Translations under genes and position numbers: made by a program | Part shown: positions 1 through 8,625 of the stretch, in pieces | How the letters are laid out: every line of letters begins with the position of its first letter | Numbering within the stretch: the first letter of the stretch is position 1 | From: Lentzea terrae | GTDB lineage: Bacteria; Actinomycetota; Actinomycetes; Mycobacteriales; Pseudonocardiaceae | NCBI RefSeq assembly: GCF_003265345.1 | Contig: NZ_QFWW01000034.1 | Coordinates: 1-64,000 of the forward strand | Length of the DNA: 64,000 nucleotides | Reading direction: 5' to 3' | Notes under the pieces: generated by a model | Databases searched by the model: none | What the model was told of the DNA's origin: nothing | What the model saw: the letters and a program-made list of their open reading frames with translations, nothing else

Positions 1-84
1 TCCCATTCCGAACCCGGTAGTTAAGCCCTTCTGCGCCGATGGTACTGCACTGGTTACGGTGTGGGAGAGTAGGTCGCCGCCGAA
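1..84 (+). rRNA. rrf: 5S ribosomal RNA, 3' part
   Basis: The window opens inside a 5S rRNA. The segments CCCATTCCGAACCCGG, GTTAAGCC, CTGCGCCGATGGTACTG and the closing GGGAGAGTAGGTCGCCGCC are the conserved 3' two thirds of bacterial 5S rRNA. About 35 bases of the 5' end lie outside the window. A 16S-23S pair should lie just upstream. The exact mature end is uncertain by a few bases. Confidence 0.96.
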
Positions 85-97
85 CTTTACTTCCCTG

Positions 98-150
98 AAG
101 GGGCTTGTGATCGCGGGGCACAATTACAGTGCTTCGCTCACAAGCCCCTT
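98..150 (+). terminator. rRNA operon intrinsic terminator
   Basis: A perfect 13-bp inverted repeat, AAGGGGCTTGTGA (98-110) and TCACAAGCCCCTT (138-150), is separated by a 27-nt loop and followed by TT. It lies just past the 5S 3' end and so should end rRNA transcription before the next gene. Confidence 0.85.
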
Positions 151-177
151 TCAGCGTGTCCACAGTAGGAGGATTTG

Positions 178-2778
178 GTGTCCAGGTTCGGGGATCGTCC
201 CGGCGACCGTCAGCGTGGCCAGGGAGACCGACCGCGCCATTCCGACGGTGGCCGTCCATCAGGCGATCGCAAGTTCAGCAACAACCGTGACGACCGCGGC
301 GGCTATCAGCGTGGTGAGGGCTCCGGCGACCGCAACCGCAGCGGCGACCGTCGAGACGACCGAGCCGGCAACCGTTCCAGCGACCGCGGCAACTACCGCG
401 GCCAGGGTTCGAGCTCCGGCGACCGCCGCGACGACCGCGGCGGCTACCAGCGCCGCGAGGGCTCGAGCGACCGCGGCGGTTACCGCAAGAGCGACTCCGG
501 CGACCGTGCCGGCTACCGGTCCGACCGCAGCGGCGACCGCCCCGGCTACCGCAAGGACGACTCGAACGACCGCGGCGGCTACCGCTCAGGCGACCGCAAC
601 CAGGGTTCCAGCGGGCGCTCGGGCGACCGCAGCAGCTTCCGCAAGGACGACTCGGGCGATCGCGGTGGCTACCGTGGCGACCGCTCGAGCGACCGTGGCG
701 GTTACCGCAAGGACGACTCCGGCGACCGTGGCGGTTTCCGTGGTGAGCGCTCGGGCGACCGCGGCGGCTACCGCTCCGGCAGCGACCGCAGCAGCTTCCG
801 CAAGGACGACTCGGGCGACCGTGGTGGCTACCGCGGCGACCGCTCCAGCGACCGTGGTGGTTACCGCAAGAGCGACTCGGGTGACCGTGGCGGTTTCCGC
901 AGTGAGCGCTCGGGTGACCGTGGTGGCTTCCGCAAGGACGACTCGGGTGAGCGCGGTGGGTACCGCGGCGACCGCGGTGGTTTCCGCAAGGACGATTCCG
1001 GTGACCGTGGTGGCTTCCGCTCCGGCGGCGACCGTGGCGGCTACCGCAAGGACGACTCCGGCGACCGTGGCGGCTACCGCAAGGACGACTCCGGCGACCG
1101 CGGTGGGTACCGCTCCGGCGGCGACCGTGGCGGCTACCGCAAGAGCGACTCGGGTGACCGCGGTGGTAACCGGGGCGAGGGTTCTGGCGAGCGCGGTGGC
1201 TACCGCGGCCAGGGTTCCAGTGACCGTGGTGGGTTCCGCAGCGAGCGTTCGGGTGACCGTGGCGGTTACCGCAAGGACGACTCGGGCGATCGCGGCGGCT
1301 ACCGTGGCGACCGCTCCAGCGACCGTGGCGGCTACCGCAAGAGCGACTCCGGGGACCGTGGCGGTTACCGGGGCGAGGGTTCTGGCGAGCGCGGCGGCTA
1401 CCGCGGCCAGGGCTCGGGTGATCGCGGCGGCTACCGCAAGAGCGACTCCGGGGACCGTGGCGGCTACCGCGGCGAGCGTTCTGGCGACCGGGGTGGTTAC
1501 CGTCGCGACGACCGCGACAACTCCCGCACCGACGAGCGTTCCGGTGCGCCGCGCGACGACCGTCGTGACGAGCGCAGCCGTGAGCGTGCGGCGCGCTTCC
1601 AGGAGCGCATCGCCGAGCAGGAGACCTCCGACCAGACCGGCACCTCTGAGGTGACCTCGGGCTCCGCCGAACGTCCCGGCTACAGGCTGGGCGACGGCGC
1701 CGCGGCCACCCGTGCCGCTGCGAGCCGCGAGGCCGGCGACGCCGAGTCCGCGGATGCCGCTGACGGCGACTCGGGCGACGCCCAGGCCGCCGACGAGCGC
1801 GACGATGTCGAGAGCAACGCAGACCGCGCGGCCGCAGTCGACGCCGAAGCCGGCGACGAGAGCGTCGCGCGCGCCGACGACGCCGACAGCAACGACGAAC
1901 GCGCCTCCGCTGACGACTCTGCCGACGATCGCGAGGGCAGCGACGACGCTGACCGCGACAGCGATGAGGCTCGGGCTGCCAGCGACGACAGCGCAGACCG
2001 TGGTGACCGCGACTCGCGTGACGACCGCGACGACCGGGACGCGCGTGACGACCGTGGCGATCGGGATGACCGCGACGACGCCCCCGCGCCCCGCGGCGGC
2101 CGGCCCGAGCTGCCGGAGGAGGCCGACCTCTCCCTGCTCGACCCGGAGATCAAGGCCGAGCTCCGCAGCCTGCCCAAGGGCCTCGCGGAGATCGTCGGCC
2201 GGCACCTGGCCGCGGCCGGGCTGCTGATCGACGAGGAGCCCGAGCTGGCCCTGGAGCACGCCCGGTACGCGCGCAGCAAGGCGGCGCGGGTCGGCGTGGT
2301 GCGGGAAGCGGCTGGGCTGACCGCCTACTTCGCGGACGAGTGGGCCGAGGCTCTCAGCGAGCTGCGGGCCGCGCGCCGGATGATGCCCGGACCGGGCCAC
2401 CTGGCGATCATGGCCGACTGCGAGCGGGCCCTCGGCCGGCCGGAGCGGGCCATCGACCTGGCCAAGGACCCGGCGGCGAAGGACCTGTCCCAGGAGGACG
2501 AGATCGAGCTGCGGATCGTCGCGGCCGGTGCTCGCCGGGACATGGGGCAGCTGGACGCGGCCGTCGTCGCGTTGCAGGGGCCGGACCTCGATCCGGGGCA
2601 GCGCAATCCCTACTCGGCGCGGCTCTTCTACGCTTACGCCGACAACCTGGCCGCGGCCGGTCGCATCGAGGAAGCCGTCAAGTGGTTCCTCAACGCCGCC
2701 GAGGCTGACGACGAAGGGGAGACGGACGCCGCCGAGCGCGCGTTCGAGCTGACCCAGGAGGAGACCGCGCAGCAGTGA
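178..2778 (+). CDS. TPR-like protein with very long Arg/Gly/Asp-rich repeat region
   Basis: 866 residues in three parts. Residues 1 to about 460 are low-complexity and built from variants of DRGGYRKDDSG and DRSSDRGGYRG. About 480-635 is Asp/Ala/Glu-rich and probably disordered. About 640-866 is helical and TPR-like, with alternating small and aromatic positions. The C-terminal part and the position before the HAD phosphatase and tlyA match the Rv1691 type of protein, which is much shorter and lacks this tract. GTG at 178 is chosen because AGGAGG (167-172) sits 5 nt upstream; TTG at 175 is possible. The last bases overlap the next gene (GTGA). The tract resembles RGG-type RNA-binding or condensate-forming regions, but that is inference from composition only. 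Confidence 0.85.
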   Translation: MSRFGDRPGDRQRGQGDRPRHSDGGRPSGDRKFSNNRDDRGGYQRGEGSGDRNRSGDRRDDRAGNRSSDRGNYRGQGSSSGDRRDDRGGYQRREGSSDRGGYRKSDSGDRAGYRSDRSGDRPGYRKDDSNDRGGYRSGDRNQGSSGRSGDRSSFRKDDSGDRGGYRGDRSSDRGGYRKDDSGDRGGFRGERSGDRGGYRSGSDRSSFRKDDSGDRGGYRGDRSSDRGGYRKSDSGDRGGFRSERSGDRGGFRKDDSGERGGYRGDRGGFRKDDSGDRGGFRSGGDRGGYRKDDSGDRGGYRKDDSGDRGGYRSGGDRGGYRKSDSGDRGGNRGEGSGERGGYRGQGSSDRGGFRSERSGDRGGYRKDDSGDRGGYRGDRSSDRGGYRKSDSGDRGGYRGEGSGERGGYRGQGSGDRGGYRKSDSGDRGGYRGERSGDRGGYRRDDRDNSRTDERSGAPRDDRRDERSRERAARFQERIAEQETSDQTGTSEVTSGSAERPGYRLGDGAAATRAAASREAGDAESADAADGDSGDAQAADERDDVESNADRAAAVDAEAGDESVARADDADSNDERASADDSADDREGSDDADRDSDEARAASDDSADRGDRDSRDDRDDRDARDDRGDRDDRDDAPAPRGGRPELPEEADLSLLDPEIKAELRSLPKGLAEIVGRHLAAAGLLIDEEPELALEHARYARSKAARVGVVREAAGLTAYFADEWAEALSELRAARRMMPGPGHLAIMADCERALGRPERAIDLAKDPAAKDLSQEDEIELRIVAAGARRDMGQLDAAVVALQGPDLDPGQRNPYSARLFYAYADNLAAAGRIEEAVKWFLNAAEADDEGETDAAERAFELTQEETAQQ
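300..1530 (+). repeat. Degenerate in-gene repeat coding Gly-Tyr-Arg/Asp-Arg units
   Basis: Dozens of imperfect 24-36 bp units code for DRGGYR-K/S-DDSG and close variants. Units such as CGACCGTGGCGGCTACCGC recur with mainly third-base changes. The repetition keeps several alternative frames open, so long overlapping frames here are not evidence of extra genes. Copy number probably varies between strains. Confidence 0.9.
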
Positions 2779-3569
2779 GCGAGACGTTGGTCGACCGGTA
2801 CGACGCGTTGCTGATCGATCTCGACGGCACCGTCTACCGCGGATCTCAAGCCGTGCCGGGTGCTGCCGAGGCGATCGCCGAGGCAAGAGCAAAAGGCGCC
2901 GGGATCCGGTATGTCACCAACAACGCCTCTCGCTCACCGCAGGCGGTTGCGGATCACCTCGTCGAGCTCGGGTTCGAGACGAGCGTCGACGAGGTGAGCA
3001 CCTCCGCTCAGGCAGGTGCGGCCATGCTCGCCGAGCGGCTGCCCAAGCGCTCCACCGTGCTCGTGCTCGGCACCAAGGCCCTCGAGGCCGAGGTGTTCAA
3101 GCGCGGCTTGATCCCGACCGACACCGCCGACGGCGCGGTGGCGGTGCTGCAGGGCCTCAGCATGGACCTCGGCTGGCGCGAGCTGGCCGAGGCCGCCGTG
3201 GCCATTCGCAACGGCGCGCTGTGGGTGGCGTGCAACGTCGACGCCACCCTGCCCACCGAACGCGGCCTGCTGCCCGGCAACGGCAGTCTCGTCGCGGCGC
3301 TCAGGACCGCAACGGGGCAGGAGCCGCTCGTCGCCGGCAAGCCCGCCACGCCGTTGCTCGAACAGGCGGCCAAGGAACTCGGAGCGAACCGTCCGCTGGT
3401 GATCGGCGACCGGCTCGACACGGACATTCTGGGCGCCGTGAACGCCGGCATGGACTCGCTGCTCGTGCTCACGGGTGTATCCACGGAAGCCGAGGCCCAA
3501 GCGCTTCCGGAAGAGCAAAGGCCCACGTATGTCGGCGCGGACCTGTCGGTACTCCATCGGCTACCGTAA
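2775..3569 (+). CDS. HAD-IIA family phosphatase (Rv1692-like)
   Basis: 264 aa. The HAD motif I Asp-x-Asp is at residues 15-17 in LLIDLDGTVYRG, followed by a threonine loop in YVTNNASRS and the C-terminal acidic motif VIGDRLDTDILGA that binds Mg2+. This is the NagD/4-nitrophenylphosphatase-like branch. The M. tuberculosis gene in the same position, Rv1692, is a glycerol-phosphate phosphatase, so dephosphorylation of a small phosphomonoester is the likely role. The GTG start overlaps the previous stop, and the gene leads the tight run to recN. Confidence 0.9.
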   Translation: MSETLVDRYDALLIDLDGTVYRGSQAVPGAAEAIAEARAKGAGIRYVTNNASRSPQAVADHLVELGFETSVDEVSTSAQAGAAMLAERLPKRSTVLVLGTKALEAEVFKRGLIPTDTADGAVAVLQGLSMDLGWRELAEAAVAIRNGALWVACNVDATLPTERGLLPGNGSLVAALRTATGQEPLVAGKPATPLLEQAAKELGANRPLVIGDRLDTDILGAVNAGMDSLLVLTGVSTEAEAQALPEEQRPTYVGADLSVLHRLP

Positions 3570-3574
3570 GAGCC

Positions 3575-3742
3575 GTGAGCTACCCCCTGCCCGGACCGCC
3601 GCCCAACCCGGCTGACGCCATCGACGGCGCGCTGGCGAGGCTCGACGGGCTCGAGAACGTTCCCCTCGCCGAGCACGTGGCGCGGTTCGACGCCGTGCAC
3701 GCGACGCTCACCGACGCACTGTCGAGCATCGACAAGGTGTGA
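3575..3742 (+). CDS. Small conserved hypothetical (Rv1693-like)
   Basis: 55 aa, starting with GTG at 3575 five bases after the phosphatase stop and ending just before tlyA. The N-terminus is proline-rich (SYPLPGPPPNP), followed by a predicted helix with DAIDGALARLDGLENVPLAE. The same small gene lies between the phosphatase and tlyA in mycobacteria. I know of no function. It is too short to be found reliably by length alone and is supported by position, frame and composition. Confidence 0.75.
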   Translation: MSYPLPGPPPNPADAIDGALARLDGLENVPLAEHVARFDAVHATLTDALSSIDKV

Positions 3743-3748
3743 TGCACA

Positions 3749-4546
3749 GTGCCTCGCAGGGTGCGGCTCGACGCCGAACTCGTGCGCAGGGGGCTCGCCA
3801 AGTCCCGTGAGCACGCCAGCCAACTCGTCGCGGACGGCCGCGTCACGGTGCGCGGCACCGTCGCGACGAAGCCCGCGACCGCGGTGGAGACCTCCGACGC
3901 GGTCGTCGTCAAGGACCTCGACAACGACCCGAACTGGGCCAGCAGGGGCGCGCACAAGCTGATCGGCGCGCTCGAGGGCTTCAAGATCGACCCAACCGGC
4001 AGGCGGTGCCTCGACGCCGGCGCATCCACTGGCGGTTTCACCGACGTCCTGCTCAGAAACGGCGCGAAGCAGGTGGTCGCGGCCGACGTCGGCAGAGGGT
4101 TGCTCGACTGGAAGCTGCAGACCGACGACCGGGTCGTGGTGAAGGACAAGACCAACGTCCGCACCCTCACTCCGGAGGACATCGGCGGGAAAGTTGAACT
4201 CGTCGTAGCGGATCTTTCGTTTATCTCGTTGAGGCTTGTGCTTCCCGCACTGGCCGCGTGCCTCGACGAGGAGGGCGACCTGCTGCCGATGGTCAAGCCG
4301 CAGTTCGAGGTCGGCAAGGAACGGCTCGGCTCCGGTGGCGTCGTGCGCGACCCGGAACTGCGCGTTGCCGCCGTGCTCGAAGTGACCGAAGCAGCAGCGG
4401 AACTGGGTCTGGCTGTGCACGGGGTCGTCGCGAGCCCGTTGCCAGGACCGTCCGGCAACGTCGAGTACTTCCTCTGGCTCCGCAAGGGCGAGTTCGTGCC
4501 CGCGGAGGAGATGGTGCGCACCGCCGTCGAAGAAGGGCCCCAATGA
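3749..4546 (+). CDS. tlyA: TlyA, 16S/23S rRNA 2'-O-methyltransferase
   Basis: 265 aa. An N-terminal S4 RNA-binding domain (about 5-65, with LVRRGLAKSREHASQLV) precedes an FtsJ-like Rossmann methyltransferase with the SAM motif LDAGASTGGFTDVLL. TlyA methylates ribose 2'-OH groups in 16S and 23S rRNA; its loss gives capreomycin/viomycin resistance in mycobacteria. GTG at 3749 follows the 55-aa gene by 6 bases, and the 3' end overlaps nadK by ATGA. S4-TlyA proteins have also been called haemolysins, an older name. Confidence 0.95.
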   Translation: MPRRVRLDAELVRRGLAKSREHASQLVADGRVTVRGTVATKPATAVETSDAVVVKDLDNDPNWASRGAHKLIGALEGFKIDPTGRRCLDAGASTGGFTDVLLRNGAKQVVAADVGRGLLDWKLQTDDRVVVKDKTNVRTLTPEDIGGKVELVVADLSFISLRLVLPALAACLDEEGDLLPMVKPQFEVGKERLGSGGVVRDPELRVAAVLEVTEAAAELGLAVHGVVASPLPGPSGNVEYFLWLRKGEFVPAEEMVRTAVEEGPQ

Positions 4547-5433
4547 GGGAAGTCCTGCTGGTCGTCCACACCGGCCACCAGAGCAACATCGATCTCGCCC
4601 GTCAGGTCGCCGGACGTCTCGCGGTCGGTGGCGTCACGACAAGGGTGCTCGACGACGAGGCGCGTGACCTCGGGCCGTCGTGCTGCACCAAGGTCGTGCC
4701 CGCCGACGACCACGCGGCCGAGGGCACCGAGCTGGTGCTCGTCCTCGGCGGTGACGGCACGTTGCTGCGCGGCGCCGAGCTCGCCCGGCCGGCGCGCGTT
4801 CCGGTGCTGGGCGTCAACCTCGGGCGCGTCGGGTTCCTCGCGGAGGCCGACTCGGACGCGTTGCACGAGGCGGTCGGTCACGTGCTGGAGCGCGACTACT
4901 TCGTGGAAGAGCGCATGACGCTCGACCTGGTCGCGAAGGTCAACGGCGACGTCGTCGTGAAGACGTGGGCGCTCAACGAGATCAGCGTCGAGAAGCTGAT
5001 CCGCGAACGCATTCTCGAAGTGGTCATCGAGGTCGACGGACGGCCCGTGTCGGCGTTCGGCTGCGACGGCGTGCTGTGTGCGACGCCGACGGGCTCGACG
5101 GCGTACGCGTTCTCCGCCGGCGGCCCCGTCGTGTGGCCGGACGTGCAGGCGATCCTGGTGGTGCCGAGCAACGCGCACGCGCTGTTCGCCCGCCCGCTGG
5201 TCGTGTCGCCGAAGTCGCACGTGGCGTTCGAGATCGAGTCGACCGGGCATCCGGCGGCGCTGTCCGCGGACGGGCGGCGCACGTTCGAGCTGCCGGCGGG
5301 CGCGCGGATCGAGATCGTGGAGGGTGCGGTGCCGCTCAAGGTCGTGCGGCTGCGCCAGGCTCCGTTCACGGACCGGCTGGTCGAGAAGTTCGATCTGCCG
5401 GTGAAGGGATGGCGGGGACCATCGGCAGGCTGA
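4543..5433 (+). CDS. nadK: NAD kinase
   Basis: 296 aa from the ATG that overlaps the tlyA stop. It contains the NAD-kinase motif LVLGGDGTLLRGAE, the NE site in ALNEIS, and the glycine-rich substrate motif CDGVLCATPTGSTAYAFSAGGP. It phosphorylates NAD to NADP in the cytosol, using ATP or polyphosphate in actinobacteria. The same frame stays open upstream, but the ATG at 4543 fits family length and operon spacing. Confidence 0.95.
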   Translation: MREVLLVVHTGHQSNIDLARQVAGRLAVGGVTTRVLDDEARDLGPSCCTKVVPADDHAAEGTELVLVLGGDGTLLRGAELARPARVPVLGVNLGRVGFLAEADSDALHEAVGHVLERDYFVEERMTLDLVAKVNGDVVVKTWALNEISVEKLIRERILEVVIEVDGRPVSAFGCDGVLCATPTGSTAYAFSAGGPVVWPDVQAILVVPSNAHALFARPLVVSPKSHVAFEIESTGHPAALSADGRRTFELPAGARIEIVEGAVPLKVVRLRQAPFTDRLVEKFDLPVKGWRGPSAG

Positions 5434-5513
5434 CCGCGCCGCTCGGTGCGTCGGCACTCGCTCGTTACGGTGCCCGCGAAGAAATGTCGGACTCGACAAG
5501 TAAGGTTCGCCCT

Positions 5514-7295
5514 GTGCTGGCCGAGATGCGCATCAATGGCCTTGGCGTGATCGACGAGGCCACCCTTGAACTGGACCCCGGATTCACCGTCGTCACCGGT
5601 GAGACGGGCGCGGGCAAGACCATGGTCGTGACCGGGTTGCACCTGCTCGGCGGTGGCCGTGCGGAGGCGTCCCGCGTGCGCACCGGAGCCGACAAAGCGG
5701 TGGTTGAAGGCCGCTTCCAGGCTCCGGCGGGCAGCCCTGCCGCGAAGGTGGCGGAGGAGGTCGGCGGCGAGGCGGACGAGGACGGTTCACTGATCGCGAT
5801 CCGCACCGTCGGCGCCGACGGCCGCTCCCGCGCGCACGTCGGTGGCCGCTCCGTGCCCGTCGGCGTGCTGTCCGAACTGGCGGAGCAGCTGATCGCCGTC
5901 CACGGCCAGAACGACCAGCTGCGCCTCATGCGTCCCACGGAGCAGCGCGGCGTGCTGGACCGCTTCGCCGGCGACGACGTGGGCGAGCCGCTGCGCGCGT
6001 ACCAGGCCGTCCGCGAGGAGTGGCTGCGCGTGTCGGCGGAGCTTCGCGAGCGCACCGAACGCTCGCGCGAGCTGGCGCGGGAAGCCGACCTGCTGCGGCA
6101 CGGCCTGACCGAGATCGACGCCGTCGACCCCAAGCCGGGCGAGGAAGGCGAGCTGCACGACGAGGCCCGCCGGCTCGCCGACGCGGACCAGCTCCGCGAG
6201 GCGGCCCAGGGCGCGCAGTTCGCGGTCAGCGGTTCGCTGGAGGGCGACCCGGACAACCCCGGCGCGCTGGGCCTGATCTCCGAAGCCGCGCGCCGCCTGT
6301 CCGCGTCCGAGGACCCGAAGCTGCGCGAGATGGAACCGCGGCTCGTCGAGGCGGCAACGCTGCTGGCCGACGTCGGCGCCGAGATCTCCGGCTACCTCGA
6401 CCACCTCGAGGCCGACCCCGGCCGGCTGGAGCAGGTGCTGCAGCGCCAGGCCGAGCTGAAGGCGCTGACCCGCAAGTACGCCGCGGACGTCGACGGCGTG
6501 ATCGCGTGGGCAGCCGACGCACGCGCTCGCCTGGACGGCCTCGACACCTCAGAAGAGGCGCTCACCGGCCTGGCCACGCGCCGCGACGAGCTGGCCGCGG
6601 AGCTGGCCTCGTTGGCCGAGCAGGTCACCGCGGCGCGCGTCGAGGCTGCCCTGGAACTCGGCAAGGCCGTCACCGAGGAGCTCGACGGCCTGGCGATGCC
6701 GCACGCGTCGGTCGAGCTGGCGGTTCGCCCCCGGCACGCGGAGTCCGGCGACGCGCAGGCGCTCAACGTCGGACGTTCGGTGCTGCACGCGGGCTCGTCA
6801 GGCGTGGACGACGTGGAGCTGCGCCTCATCTCGCACCCCGGCGCCCCGGCCCTGCCGGTGCACAAGGGCGCGTCCGGCGGCGAGCTGTCCCGCGTGATGC
6901 TCGCGCTGGAAGTCGTCCTGTCGCACTCCGACCCGGTGCCGACCCTCGTGTTCGACGAGGTGGACGCCGGCGTCGGCGGCCGCGCGGCCGTGGAGGTGGG
7001 CCGCCGTCTCGCCCGCCTCGCCCGCTCGCACCAGGTCATCGTCGTGACGCACCTGCCGCAGGTGGCGGCGTTCGCCGACCGGCACCTGGTGGTCGACAAG
7101 TCCGCCGACGGCACGTTCACGCGCTCCGCCGTGCGTCGGCTGGACGAGACGCAGCGCGTGGTCGAGCTGGCTCGGATGCTCGCGGGCATGGACTCGACCG
7201 ACACGGGGCGGGCGCACGCCGAGGAGTTGCTCGCGGCGGCCAAGGCGGACAAGTCGTCGGCTCCGGTGGTGCGGCGCCGCAAGAAGAAGGCCTGA
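5514..7295 (+). CDS. recN: DNA repair protein RecN
   Basis: 593 aa SMC-like ATPase. Walker A is GETGAGKT near residue 34, a long helical central region (about 150-420) should form the coiled coil, the ABC signature is ASGGELSRVML, and Walker B is LVFDEVDAGVGG. RecN acts in double-strand break repair. GTG at 5514 (LAEMRINGLGVID) matches the family N-terminus and has TAAGG 5-10 nt upstream; ATG at 5484 is an in-frame alternative. It is the last gene of the phosphatase-recN run and ends in a basic KK tail. Confidence 0.93.
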   Translation: MLAEMRINGLGVIDEATLELDPGFTVVTGETGAGKTMVVTGLHLLGGGRAEASRVRTGADKAVVEGRFQAPAGSPAAKVAEEVGGEADEDGSLIAIRTVGADGRSRAHVGGRSVPVGVLSELAEQLIAVHGQNDQLRLMRPTEQRGVLDRFAGDDVGEPLRAYQAVREEWLRVSAELRERTERSRELAREADLLRHGLTEIDAVDPKPGEEGELHDEARRLADADQLREAAQGAQFAVSGSLEGDPDNPGALGLISEAARRLSASEDPKLREMEPRLVEAATLLADVGAEISGYLDHLEADPGRLEQVLQRQAELKALTRKYAADVDGVIAWAADARARLDGLDTSEEALTGLATRRDELAAELASLAEQVTAARVEAALELGKAVTEELDGLAMPHASVELAVRPRHAESGDAQALNVGRSVLHAGSSGVDDVELRLISHPGAPALPVHKGASGGELSRVMLALEVVLSHSDPVPTLVFDEVDAGVGGRAAVEVGRRLARLARSHQVIVVTHLPQVAAFADRHLVVDKSADGTFTRSAVRRLDETQRVVELARMLAGMDSTDTGRAHAEELLAAAKADKSSAPVVRRRKKKA

Positions 7296-7393
7296 GAGGG
7301 ACTCACTCGCTTTGGGCGAGGTGTGCCCGCGGAAAGCGCTGGCCCACGTCGTTCGTCGTCTCTTCTGGGGAGCGACCCCCAGACCCCCCGCGG

Positions 7394-7416
7394 GTTCGGG
7401 CGCTGGGCGCCCGAAC
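7394..7416 (+). terminator. GC-rich hairpin, possible recN terminator
   Basis: GTTCGGGCGC (7394-7403) and GCGCCCGAAC (7407-7416) form a perfect 10-bp stem with a 3-nt loop about 100 bp past the recN stop. No T tract follows, so it would be a T-less actinomycete-type terminator at best. Confidence 0.45.
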
Positions 7417-7432
7417 GGGTTCTGGCCGCGCC

Positions 7433-7795
7433 ACGCCTTAGGGATCTTCGGGCGGGTTCGGGGCGCGAGGGTGCCTGAGCGGGTTTGTGGTCGCGGGTGC
7501 CTTCGGGACCCTCGCCGGGGTCGCGGACGTGGTGTGGCTGGTGGCTTCTGATCGCGCCGTGTCTTCGGATCTTCGGTGGGATCGGGGCGGCGACGGTGCC
7601 TGAACAGGTTGTGGTCGCGTGTGCCTTGACTTCGGCGGGTCGGGGACGTGGTGTTCCTGGGGGTCCTGGTTGCGCCATGCCTTTGGATCTTCGATGGGAC
7701 CGGGGCGCGACGGTGTCCGAACGGTTTGCGGTCGCGGGTGCCTTCGGCATCCTCGCCGGGGTCGCGGACGTGGTGTGGCTGGCTGGGAGGTGTTG
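7433..7795. repeat. Three tandem ~120-bp diverged repeats
   Basis: Three copies begin near 7433, 7558 and 7676. The common word ATCTTCG lies at 7444 and 7569, with ATCTTCGATGGGACC at 7687, giving periods of 125 and 118 bp. Each copy continues with GTGCCTGAGC-like, GTGGTCGCGGGTGCCTT-like and GTCGCGGACGTGGTGTGGCT-like words in the same order. Copies 1 and 3 are closest; copy 2 has decayed. Confidence 0.8.
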
Positions 7796-7998
7796 CGTCT
7801 TGGCGAGAGCCTGATCTGGAGCCGGCTGGTGGCGGAAGTCGGTGCGCTTCTCCCCGACGTGGTGCAGGCAGTCGGCGCCGAGGTGATCAGGTGCCTTCCC
7901 CGCTCCGCCGTCACCCCCGAGGTTCGGCATGATGGGAACGTGACCGAGCCCCGGTCAGCGGACGCACACGGTGGTGCGGTGGAAGGTGGACCGGATCT

Positions 7999-8625
7999 GT
8001 GACCACGCGCCGGGTGTTCGGGGCGGTGCTGGTGCTCGTCGCGGCCGGGCTGGCGGTGGCGGCGACGTTCTTGTCCGCCTATGCCGTCCAGGTTCGGGTG
8101 CAGGGGCGGACGTTGCGGTACGAGGCCACGTCGTGGGTCACCGAGCGGGATGATTTCCGGGGTGCGCTCATGCTCGGGCCGATCGAGTTCGGCGAGCCGG
8201 CGGTGGGGGCCGCGCTGGTGATGGCGTTGGCGACGGTGCTGGCGTTTCGGATGCCGGCGGCTCGGGTCGGGTCGTTGCTCGGGGCCGGGCTGTTGACCGG
8301 GGTGGCCTGGTCGGCGGTTGCGAGTGTGCAGGGGACGGTCCAGAAGGTGCGTGAGCTCGAGTCGCCGGTGCCGTTCGACGTCGAGCAGGGCGACGGGGTG
8401 ACCTTGCTGATCGTCGCGGCCGGGGTCGGGGTGGTGGCGGCGGTGTTGCACCAGGAGTTGCCGCGCAGAACCGCTGAGGTGCCCGCGGACGGGGTCGTGA
8501 TCCACCAGATCGAGGGTGACGAGAGCGAGACGCCGCCGTACGGGTTCCCGGTGATCGTGGAGCCGCAGGAACCGAAGAAGGAACCACACGAGGAAAGCGA
8601 CCCGCAGGAGCAGAAGAGTGATTGA
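7999..8625 (+). CDS. Paralogous multi-pass membrane protein 1 of 4
   Basis: 208 aa from GTG 7999, with GGAAGGTGGA 9 nt upstream. Predicted membrane segments are at about 7-27, 63-80, 88-108 and 136-152. A hydrophilic tail follows with VVIHQIEGDESETPPYG and a Glu/Lys-rich end. The TPP-containing tail motif recurs in the next protein, and the overall plan recurs in all four consecutive genes, so they look like tandem duplicates. Its 3' end overlaps the next gene by 8 bases. No function is recognised. Confidence 0.75.
   Translation: MTTRRVFGAVLVLVAAGLAVAATFLSAYAVQVRVQGRTLRYEATSWVTERDDFRGALMLGPIEFGEPAVGAALVMALATVLAFRMPAARVGSLLGAGLLTGVAWSAVASVQGTVQKVRELESPVPFDVEQGDGVTLLIVAAGVGVVAAVLHQELPRRTAEVPADGVVIHQIEGDESETPPYGFPVIVEPQEPKKEPHEESDPQEQKSD

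Larger units (their letters stand above)
7296..7998. other. 703-bp intergenic region with a GC hairpin and tandem repeats
   Basis: I see no convincing gene here. Frames stay open on both strands only because of GC bias, and their products look random. The stretch holds a 10-bp hairpin at 7394-7416 and three diverged copies of a ~120-bp repeat at about 7433-7795. In M. tuberculosis recN and steA lie close together, so this region and the four membrane genes after it are an insertion in the conserved order. Confidence 0.7.

Noticed and set aside
300..1530. CRISPR-like appearance of the repeats
   Set aside because: Units are in-frame codon repeats that differ by third-base changes and lack regular unique spacers; there are no cas genes.
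59..1654. Long Ala/Thr-rich reading frame overlapping the Arg/Gly repeat gene
   Set aside because: It is the same repeat read in another frame. Composition is monotonous, and it has no ribosome-binding site and no recognisable domain.
586..2892. 768-codon minus-strand frame opposite the first gene
   Set aside because: It arises from the GC-rich repeat. The product has no domain, while the plus-strand protein has a conserved C-terminal domain and correct operon position.
7438..8589. 383-codon minus-strand frame over the tandem repeats and first membrane gene
   Set aside because: Arg/Pro/His-rich random-looking product, antisense to a well-supported membrane protein.
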